Below are positions 54,696 through 64,000 of a stretch of 64,000 nt of DNA, one piece after another. The notes under the pieces are model-generated. The model searched no databases. It was not told where the DNA came from and saw only the letters and a list, made by a program, of their open reading frames with translations. The stretch spans positions 646,804 through 710,803 of the forward strand of contig MNCI01028444.1 of assembly GCA_015680685.1 (NCBI GenBank), written 5' to 3'. Position numbers and translations under genes: made by a program. Positions within the stretch are counted from its first letter, which is position 1. Each line of letters begins with the position of its first letter. This stretch comes from Gnetum montanum (lineage: Eukaryota; Streptophyta; Gnetopsida; Gnetales; Gnetaceae).

Positions 54696-57600
54696 ATGCA
54701 CTATGATTTTTCTTCACCTCTAGCCTTAACAGGTTCACATGGTGAGCTTACTAGACAGTTGAACCCAGAGTCAATAGACTATGAGTGGTCTGCCAATAGC
54801 ATTTTTATTTCCTTAGAAACATCCCCAGAATGGCCCAAATACCTAGTCCAAGCCTTAGATTTAGAGGTCATGGATGTAACTGAGGACCCTCTCATTGAAA
54901 TGCCTATGACAAAATCTAGGGGGAAATAAAAATGTTAAAACTTAGCTCCCTTCTAGATTTGCAAATGCATAAAGATGTAGCTAAGATACTGCAAGACAAC
55001 ATCGAAGTATTCATGTGGTCTTATAACAACATGTGGGGTTTAGATCTGAGGCTTATACAGCACAACATTGTCTTAGACCCATGAATGAAGGCAGTCAAGC
55101 AAAAGGCTTGCAAGGTTAAACTAGAGATTGCACTGGCCGTATGTAATGAAATCACTAAGCTGTATCAGGCTGGTTTCATCCAGGCAATTGATTACTCGGA
55201 ATGGGTGTCGAACATCATTGTTGTTTCTAACAAAACAGGAGGAATACGAATCTATATAGACCTCTGAGATCTAAACAAAGCAACAATCAAGGATTACTTC
55301 CCATTGCCAAGTATTGATCAACTCATCGACACTACGGTCGATCACACTCTATTATCCTTCATGGACAATTTCTCCGGCTACAACCAAATTCGTATCAACC
55401 CAGAGCATCAGTTAACAACAACTTTCATGACCCCATGGGTTATCTTTTGTTACACCATGATGCCTTTTGGGCTCAAAAACGCCGAAGCAACCTACCAAAG
55501 AGCCATGGCATACATCTTTTGCAACTACATCCTAGACACACTTAATGACTATGTGGATGACATAGCAGTCAAATCTAAAGAGGCTGCTAATCATCCAAAA
55601 AATCTAGGTGTAGTCCTCAAGTGTTGCTAGATGCATGACTTACACCTCAATCCAAAAAAGTGTGTCTTCAGGTTAAGAACCGGATGTATGCTAGGGTTTG
55701 TAGTATCGGAGGTTGGAATACGAGTGAATGCTAACAAGTTAAGGCCATCATTAATCTAGCACCTACTACAAGCCTCAAAGAATTACATGGGTTTCAAGGT
55801 AGAGTGTAGTTCATTAGAAGGTTTATAGCAAAGTTGACTAACAAGTTACACCCCATGAAACACTTACTAAAGAAAGGGATTAGCTTTGAATGGACAACAC
55901 AATGCCAACAAGCCTTTGATGACTTGAAGAAAGAGCTTTTACACCTCCAAACTATGTACCCACTATAGAGGGATAAGCCTTTCTACATCTACCTTGCCAC
56001 CTCAGACATGTCAATCGTGGAACTGTTATGTCAGAGAAGAGACAACGGCTCTAACATTCTAGTGTATTACCTAAGTCATGCATTGATAGCATACAGGGCA
56101 AAATACAATGAGGTGGAGAGAAATTGCCTTGCCCTAGTGTTTTCATTAAAAAAGTGAAGGCATTATCTATTCAGTAGCAAAGTTAACATCATTTGCAAAA
56201 GAAATGTCATCTGGGCTATCACAAACAATCTGTACAATAGTAGCAAAATAGCCTAGTGGAAAGCCATAACCGCAGAATTCAATTTGCATTATGTGACTCA
56301 ATTCTTCGATGAAAGGTCAAGCTATAGCTATGCAACTCACAACCTCACCTATCGACAATCGAGCAACCATAGAACCCAAATTCCCTAATGATCATGTTGG
56401 CATTATCAACTCTATCCCATCTCATCTCGAAGCTACTTTACACTTTAACGGTGCCTCGACTATGCTGGGTGGTAGTGCAACAGCCTTCATTACATTCTCC
56501 TCTGGGGACATTCAGCCATTTACTTATCGGTTTGCATTCCTTTGTACGAACAACATGGCAGAGTACAAAGGACTCCTCAAGGGTCTCTTAACAGCCCAAG
56601 CACTAAAAATTTAACATCTGGTGATTCGAGGCAATTCACAACTAGTTGTGAATCAAATCACTAAGTTCTATGCCTGCAAAGCTACACACCTGCAGCCCTA
56701 TTGCAACCTAGCCAAAATTTTTCTTAAATAGTTTGCAACAACGGATGTTCAACATGTGCTGCACAATGAAAATACTATAGCAGATGCCTTGGCCACCCTA
56801 GCATTAAATGTGCCACTACACTTATTAGTAAGTTTTCCTGCTTCGATAACCGAGTGTACAAAGCCTATCACTCAAGCGGTACACTTAGGTTCTGTAAGTG
56901 TTGCGAATACCCAGGAATGGTACGCTAACATTAAAGCCTATCTCCAACATGAAAAAATCCCACCTGGATTGACATCTACTTAGAGGGATGCGATCCGCAA
57001 GCGTGCTCGATAATACGTACTCAATGGAGATAACACTTTATGCAAATGCTCCTTTGATGGGATATTGCTAGCATGTGTAAATGAGGAACAAGCGCAAAAG
57101 GTTATTAATGACGTACACGAGGGACTGTGCAGTGGACACATAACACCTAGGGCCATGGTAGCAAAAATTAGACGCCTAGGGTACTACTAGCCTCACATGG
57201 AGCATGATTGCCTAGCCAAATTTAAGACCTGTGATACATGCCAATGATACACAAATCTCATAAACGTTTCACCTACTGAGTTGCACCCAACGCAGATCAC
57301 GTGGCCATTCCAACAATGGGGACTAGACATTATAGGACCTATTACGCCTAAGTCTTCTGCAGGGCATAGCTTCATTATCACCACCACTGAGTACTTTATA
57401 AAGTGGGTGGAGGCTATTCCCCTTATGAAGACTACATTTCAATAGGTTTGTCACTTTATATTAGATAACATTGTGACAAGGTTTGGGCTCCCCATGATCA
57501 TTATGACTGACAACGGGCCACAATTTAATAGTGTGGAAACCAAAACCTTTTGCAACAACCTTGGCATTAGGCAATTGTTCTCCTTGCCATACTACCTGTA

Positions 57601-58159
57601 GGTGAACAGATAGGCGAAAGCTACAAACATTGCCATCATCAACTTGCTCAAGAAAATGCTTAACAATAGCAAGAGACGATGGCACGAGCAAATCTTCTAT
57701 GTGTTGTGGTCTTATAGGACGACATGCAGGACTACAATAAGTAAAACTCCTTACAGTCTTATTTATGGATCTGAAGTGGTACTACCTCTTGAGCTGTAGG
57801 TACCCTCACTTCAAATGATCCTATCAAACATCGTGAGTGAAGCCCAGAATAATGATTCGAGGATCATCAACCTTGACTCAATAGAGGAGGAGCATGCACA
57901 GAAACTTGGTTGCATAGAGCAATACCAAAATAGACAACGGTAGAAGCATCATGCAAACCCACATCAACGGTCGATAAAAAAGGGATACCTTGTTCTCAAG
58001 GCTGTCTGTGAACATGTGAAAAAATTCTCAGCAAACTGGGAAGGTCCATTCATGGTCACAAAATCCTATGGGAATGAGGCCTTCAAGCTAGTAGACATGG
58101 ATGGAAATGAGTTTGCAAATCCTATGAATCATTCGTATCTCAAGCCATACTACATCTGA
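54696..58159 (+). pseudogene. RT-C pol: RT, RNase H, second RNase H, integrase
   Basis: The N-terminal segment 54696-54929 ends VQALDLEVMDVTEDPLIEMP, matching RT-B. RT spans about 55085-55750, with YQAGFIQAIDY, LPSIDQLIDTT and YVDDIAVKS at 55550-55570. Gypsy RNase H lies at about 55860-56200. The second, archaeal-type RNase H (56400-56820) has HFNGAS and RGNSQLV, where two catalytic aspartates have become asparagine, while NMAEYKGL keeps its glutamate. Integrase: zinc region about 57110-57250 (SGHITPRAM, then CDTCQ), core with WGLDIIGP and TDNGPQF intact, but the final glutamate is lysine (AKATN). The end is GPFMVTKSYGNEAF and SYLKPYYI. Many TAG/TGA stops are present. Confidence 0.88.
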
Positions 58160-58690
58160 TGCATGAGCAAGGTAAGAAAATCATCTACTATGACGTAAAA
58201 CTGGCAAAGTACGTCCGCTACAATGTAAAACTGGCAAAGCTCATCTACTATGATGTAAAACTAGAAAAAATAGTCCGCTATGACTATAAACTGGCACAGA
58301 TAGTTCACTATGACTATAAACTGGCAAAGACTATCTACCATGACGTGAAACTGGCAGAGCACATCCGCTATGACATTAAACTAGCACAAATGGTCTTCTA
58401 GGACTTAAACTCACATAACCACCATTAGCTATGATGATAAACTAGCACTGTGGTCTGTTGGGACCTTAAACCAGCACAACGGTCTACTAGTACCTTAAAC
58501 TAGCATAGCCACCATCTGCTATGATGATAAACTAGCACAGCAGTCTGCTAGGATCTTAAACTAGCATAGTGATCATCCGCTATGATGATAAACTAGCACA
58601 ACGGTCTGCTAGGATCTTAAACTAGTGCACCACGGTCTGCTAAGACCCTAAACCAGCACATCAAATGGTCTACAAAGACCTTAAACTAGG
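58160..58690 (+). repeat. RT-C tandem repeats after integrase
   Basis: Starting right after the pol stop: units like CTATGACGTAAAACTGGCAAAG (about 30 bp; 58170-58395), then CTGCTAGGACCTTAAACTAGCA and GCTATGATGATAAACTAGCACA alternating to 58690. The first part stays open and encodes a repeated VKLAKxxxYD pattern. Confidence 0.9.
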
Positions 58691-60048
58691 TTTGCAACAC
58701 ATCCTTAACATGCATCCATGACTCTACAAACAAGCGAGCATGTGCAATGCCAACACAGGGTGGGATGTTGCAGTTCCAAAATGCAATTAACGACACCAAG
58801 AAAACACCCTCTAAAATATGTGCAATGCCACTACCCCTGGCATCTTGTTGATCCTCCAAAGATGTTATATGACATCTTGCTAACCTTCTAGAGCTACTGC
58901 TACCATGGCCCTTTACCCTAGCAGTAGCTTCCATGATCAATGCCTGTTGTTAGGGTCCCAGCACTATCATGGCCCAGCCACAAAGTTGCTACCCAACAAC
59001 CCCCACCATCGCCTGAGCCCAAAAGATGTTCAGCTATTGGATAGCCCATCTCAAAGCTGAACTTTATAATGTTTGCCTTGGGTGGGGATTCCTAAGCACT
59101 CGCATCATAGTAACTCCTAGCCTCCTTGGTGCCAACCTCTGCATGTTGACACTGCTAGAACCACTGCTAGCCTTTCTCGTTTAGACATCACATGCCTCAG
59201 CAAGAACATCCATTGCCTTAGCAGTTTCCAAAGCTAGCAAGACCTCCACCTTCATTTTTCTTAATGGTTGTTTCTTCTAGTTTTTTCTTTGTTGTCTTTA
59301 CAGGTTACATGCCAGAGGGGCATCAGTCAGAGGTGCATTTCACCAAGGTGGAAAGACACTACATCGTTCCAAGGTAATCATCCTGACTAGCTTGGCTACT
59401 TGGGAGTGCACATCCTGTCCTCCCCTTTAACCTCCTTTACCTCATTTCTTACATCTGCAATTCCCCTTCTCATGCCTCTTTTACGAATTTTTCCCAACAC
59501 TTGTAAAGCCCTCCCATATGCTCAACTGCAAATTCCATGATGCACATAATGCAACTCATCGCATGGGAAGCATCTGTAGGTAGGTCAAATCCCCACGTGG
59601 ATGTCACACAACTCATCCTTAGGAGGAAACACCTATCTTGCAAAAACAAGGTTGTTTGCAAATAAAAATAATAAAATAGCAAAAGAAAAATGTAGAAGAG
59701 CAAAAGCTCGCAAAAAATACATGCCCAAAACAAATGGCACATTATCTATTTCATAATGACCATCTCTAAACATTCCGATGAGAGGTTAGATGCTTGCAAA
59801 AGAAAGATGCTTATGCATATCGACTCCCTCACAAGCACTTTGATGAGGGACCACATTGCTACTTCTTTCGCTTCCTGAAATTGTCCTCGCAGATCCACCC
59901 TTTTTCCTTTCCCTACATAACTATCCTAGCACTCTCAAGCATAGCCAAGTGATATCTTGACAATTATTGAAGAGTGATGTTAGTGTTTTATCTCTTGTGG
60001 TGTTTCATATTCTTTGTCGGCATCTCTCGGGCCCATCCTCCAAACGTC
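58691..60048 (+). other. RT-C 3' untranslated region
   Basis: No coding similarity was found. The last 60 bases resemble the matching part of RT-B. Confidence 0.5.
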
Positions 60049-60064
60049 AACAAAGAGGGACCAT
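60049..60064 (+). promoter_or_regulatory. RT-C polypurine tract
   Basis: AACAAAGAGGGACCAT directly precedes the 3' LTR start. RT-B has ACAAAGAGGGGCCAA. Confidence 0.8.
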
Positions 60065-61704
60065 TGAAACACCATAAAATTTCAAGGCACTCTTGCTTCA
60101 CCAGGGTCTTGTAATTGAGGCAAGCATTTCCACAAGTGTAGCCTCATGACAGTTTGGCAGGAAATGAATGCATTGAGTTTAGACTATCTAGTCTAGCAAG
60201 TTTTCTATCTCCAGAGCTAACAGGCCCAATGGACTCTCCAACCTGCCCATCTGGACAATTCACCGGGTTGTCAGTCTAACCACAAACTATGCTAGGGGTT
60301 GTCAATGGTGCTCAAGATGGGCAAAATACTTCGGCAAGTTTTCTAGTAAAGAAGTCTGCTACGCTATGTTGTGTAGCGTAGCAAGCCTTCGAAAAATCAA
60401 TCAGGCATCCAAATACAAGTTTCAGCAAGATGTTCGCACAAGGAAAAATCAAAATTTGGCTAGCACATGGTGCTATGCTATGCTACACTACATAGTGTAG
60501 CACAACATAGCAAAGGTGAAACATGCAAAGATCCCTCTTCCAAGCCACTTCGGCAAAAAGATTGCATCTGACAGCATTGTGGCTTCTAAGATTACCTTGT
60601 TTTGATTAACTCTTGAACCACAAACAAGGTTTCCTTGTGAAGCTCTGCAGTTTTTGATAAAAATGCAAGTTACATTGCCTGCTACACTATGCTACACTAC
60701 GTGGCATAGCAAAAATGTGCATCAATAAGAATGTTCCAAAGGTTAGCCCAGCGTGCACCAAGACTTTTAGCAAAAGTTAGTGACTCCAAGCAAGGTTTTT
60801 TATTTAAACTTGTGGCTATGTTGTGCTACACTACATAGCATAGAATAGTATAGCAAGTAGCTACGCTACACTAATGTGCTACACTACATAGCATAGCCTA
60901 GCATAGCATGATGCTATGCTACTTTATTTCTCGCTTGCATTGTTGACATGTCTGATTCTAGCATGTCCAATTCTGAGAACACGGTTGCAGCATAACAAGT
61001 TCACGACCGGTTTTGCACATCTACGCAGTATGGGCACGTTAGCATCTTGTGGGGTCCTATACAAGTGGCACCTAAACTATGTTTCTTGCCTACTCCTGGC
61101 CCTATAAATACCCCAATGGATAGTACTCAAAGGGTGGGCAAAAAATTGGCATGGTAGGCATTGTTGGCAATTTGGTTGGCAATTTGATTCGCAATTTGGT
61201 TGGTAATTTTTATGCACTGGCACAATAGAATTGTTGACATTTTGCATTGATTGACTTCCCTGTCAGTTTGCAAGTTTGCATTCAAGAGAACTATTGGCAT
61301 ATTTTGAGTAGTTTGTTTACTCTTGAACTCTCTGTACATCTTCGGTGTTCTGTAACTTGTTATACATCTTTCAAATGAAGCAAAGAATTGAACCCGCAAC
61401 CTGGCGATGGTGCATTTCCTTACCCAAGTTTATTTTGTTATCTCTTTATTGTTAGCATTGTTTGGAATCATTTCATTCATTCTTGCATTTATCAATTATT
61501 GGTTTTACCTCGCATGTTTTCGCATTTAAAACAACATTCATGTAAGGCTAAGTTACATTGATTAAGTTCCTGTCTGATCGACCAGACCGTTCAAGGCACC
61601 CTGCTTTCATTTTATCCAACATGGCCATTGCACAAATCTGGGGTTAAACTATTCACTTGGCAACCTCTTGGTGTTTCCAGCCACCCACATTTTCGATTGT
61701 TACA
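60065..61704 (+). repeat. 3' LTR of RT-C
   Basis: It begins TGAAACACCATAAAATT and ends TTCGATTGTTACA. It matches 43223-44836 with many transitions and carries an extra palindrome stretch at 60815-60925. TATA box at 61103-61110. Confidence 0.88.
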
Positions 61705-64000
61705 GGGAATGTCTCTTGAGGTAACCTTTAAGGATTTGACCTAAATCATTCATACCCAAGCATTAGAGGTTGTGCTAGCATGGAGTTGCAAATCTAGTAA
61801 AGACAAGTAACGAGTGTTGGGTGAAGTGGGATAAAAAGAGGATAGACCATCCCTTTTGGCTAGTAAAAGGCCTATCCATGGTGGCAATGCTAGATTGCCT
61901 CTAAGGGATGGATGTCGAAGGAAGAAAACCCCAGGGAACACTCTTAGGGCATGATCAAGATACACCATTCTACATTAACAAAGCATTCTTTCCTCTTTCC
62001 TTAAGTATTTTCCTTACTATTTTCTTTATGCTTAATGTCAAATGTTGCATATATTTGATGTTTGCTATGTTATCTTTTTATACATAATGTCTAATATAGC
62101 ATATATTTGACGTATGACATGACATCTAGGAATGGAATGTCACACTTAGCCTTGTTTGTAATCTTGGCAAGTTATATTATTTTATTCATTAGCTACCAAA
62201 GTTTTCTTTAGGTTTAACCTAGTTGGAATGAGTAATTTAATATTATTTTAATGGATAAACCTTAGGGAATTCAAAAAAATTTCTTAAAAAAACTAATGGT
62301 TTATGGCCCCCATGATGTAAAGCTTACCTATATTAGCTTAAGGATCAAAAACCAAGTTGAATCGAGTTAGCAGTGTGAGAGTTATTGTTCTTGGACTCTA
62401 AAAAATTGAAAAAATTCTATCTTATTTATGACAAATGATACAAAAATGGCTAAGTGTTACATGTATATATGGTGTTTTTATTCTATGTTGATGAGGATGT
62501 GTCGACAAGTTTTTGTTAACAAATCCACTACATCGATGAGGCTACATTGATGCTAATGTTCACACCCAACTTTTGCATGAGGAATTTTTGATGACTTTGG
62601 CAATGAAACAAAAGTCCAATGGAAGGAAAAAATAAATATGAGGATGACAAAAGCACAAAAGATTATTGTAATTAATTAGGATATGAGAGTGAATTGGATT
62701 TAGATTAATTAACAATGCTAAAAGAAAGTAAAACTAGATGTTTTGAATACAAGTTGATGAGATCAATCACAAAAATGACCTAGGGATAAAAAGTTTAACT
62801 TAAAGAGGCCAAAGGATATGCAAATGGGTCCTTCCCAAAGCAAGGTCATGCCTATGGTGCCCTTGCATACTCTCATCCCAAGGAGTTCCTAGGCACCAAC
62901 GATGATTAATGATTATTATATGTTAAAATTCAAATCCACATGAGAGATCATCAAAGGATTATGCGATGTGTCATAGCATATATAAAAAGTAATCATGATA
63001 GCAGGTAATGAGGTGGTTGATGATGAGGTTAGAATGATGGGGAAGAGAGAATGGTAAGAGACTTTCATCCTAGTCACATGAAGTGCTTGTGAAATTTATG
63101 ATTAAGATGATCTAATATTTTCCTATCCTTACTTGAGACCAAGTCCATCCATGTTCCATGACTTCACATTGCCTTATCCTGATCCTTTGAAAATCAAGAG
63201 TTTATGAAAATTCCCAAAGGATGACCACTAATCCAAGAAAAGAAGAAAAGAGAAGTACGAAGATAAGAAGGGGCTTAGTTATACATGTGCCTTCAAGCAT
63301 GGGTATTATGTCTTTCCACCCTCATAACCAATGCTTATAGCCCATTATTTTGTCTATGGGGTGTTCTTTAGATTTTCTTCTTGTGTTTTTCTTTTTCAAA
63401 AAAATCACACCATGAAAAGACATGCTTCTTGTTATGGTTGATAATAGGAGTGATGAAAGACCAATTGAAAAAAGTTACCAAACTTGAGAAAGAAGTTGGA
63501 AACAAAGGATGACAAATCCCCTTGAAGTCACACCCTTTTCCATTCTTACTTGGTCCATTTTGAGTTTGTTAAGTAATAGGTCATTAGTTACTTTAAGTTT
63601 CAATTACGGATGGACCTCATGTTCCCATGATGCTAAGCCTCATAGAGTTTTGATGGAATGAATGGATGTTATGGACTGACTACCTGATATCATCATAAAA
63701 TCAATAATCTATTAATTAAGGACATAATCCAAAGATAAAATCCAATCATTTAATGATGAATCATAACATTAAATATTACATTAATTAACTTCCATTAGCA
63801 GTTGTAGTGACAAAAAAATAAGAGATTTCATACAAATAAAACAAAACAAAACCAAACAAAGTAGACTAAGAGAAAGAAATGGGAAAATATATAAAAGTAG
63901 TAAAATATTCAAGAAAATAGAAAACATATGAAGAATGATGTAAAATAAAAATGTGAAAAGTTGGATATCCTTCACAAAATGTTAATATGGGTGGCAATCT
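61705..64000 (-). mobile_element. RT-F: fragment related to RT-A 3' region
   Basis: From about 62220 to 63960 the sequence follows RT-A 10440-12240 in the same orientation: the GGCCCCCATGATG...GTAAGCTT block, the TATA plus GTTGATGAGG/ATCGATGAGG block (62460-62560), the GATTAATGATTAT block and the CTTCAAGCATG...ATGTCTTTC block. It is therefore a minus-strand Athila-like piece whose ends lie outside the window or are disrupted. 61705-62220 has no clear partner; it may be part of the same element. Minus-strand frame 61968-61750 is not recognised. Confidence 0.65.

Larger units (their letters stand above)
43223..61704 (+). mobile_element. RT-C: Tat/Ogre-like Ty3/gypsy element with an antisense gene
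   Basis: An 18.5-kb + strand element related to RT-B but clearly diverged. Order: 5' LTR (43223-44836), primer site, gag-protease (45076-48870), tandem repeats, opposite-strand gene (54040-49330), tandem repeats, pol (54696-58159), tandem repeats, polypurine tract, 3' LTR (60065-61704). Target duplication is imperfect (AGGCA before, GGGAA after), so the outer ends are less sure. Stops are more frequent than in RT-B, suggesting an older copy. Confidence 0.88.

Noticed and set aside
58159-58401. An 80-codon open frame with a VKLAKxxxYD repeat
   Set aside because: It is the RT-C tandem array read in one frame directly after the pol stop. It is not supported as a protein because the unit drifts out of frame afterwards.

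Overview
This window is repeat-dominated plant nuclear DNA. It holds six LTR-retrotransposon copies or pieces, a decayed copy of a CCR4-type deadenylase gene, a 5S-rRNA-derived fragment and several arrays. No intact host gene was found. The many long, old, nested Ty3/gypsy copies with in-frame TAG/TGA stops (the look of C-to-T decay) suggest a seed plant with a very large genome, perhaps a conifer or other gymnosperm. That taxonomic guess is inference.

Layout. 1-1193: 3' end of an Athila-like element on the + strand (RT-E). 2228-2587: a 45-bp coding-phase minisatellite. 2935-3015: a 5S rRNA internal-promoter fragment. 3556-3890 joins 41767-42510: an intronless CCR4-like pseudogene split by a Copia-type element, RT-D (3891-41761, minus strand). 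RT-D is itself split by an Athila-like element, RT-A (6231-38056, minus). The 5' LTR of RT-A is split by a Tat/Ogre-like element, RT-B (18904-37468, minus). Target-site duplications are visible at all three levels. 43223-61704: RT-C, a second Tat/Ogre-like element on the + strand, related to RT-B. 61705-64000: a fragment related to the 3' part of RT-A (RT-F).

The most interesting content is shared by RT-B and RT-C. Between protease and reverse transcriptase both carry an eight-exon gene of about 1,000 codons on the OPPOSITE strand. Similar protein segments, seven introns at matching places (mostly 84-90 bp) and matching splice phases are recognisable in both copies. Tandem repeats built on a shared TTAAACTAG-like core lie on both sides of this antisense cassette and again after integrase. 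Each family also has its own short CpG palindrome cluster (GCGTATACGC in RT-B, GCTACGTAGC-type in RT-C) upstream of the LTR TATA box and again in or around the antisense gene. This suggests an element-encoded regulator with element-specific sites, but the function is inference.

How the parts work together: each element had LTR promoters, a Gag-protease frame and an RT/RNase H/integrase frame for copying and insertion. RT-A, RT-B and RT-C also carried one additional gene each (sense after integrase in RT-A, antisense between PR and RT in RT-B and RT-C). All copies seen are damaged by stops, frameshifts or lost catalytic residues. The two N characters at 26658 and 26842 bound a segment that is an exact inverted copy of 27356-27538, which is probably an assembly fault.
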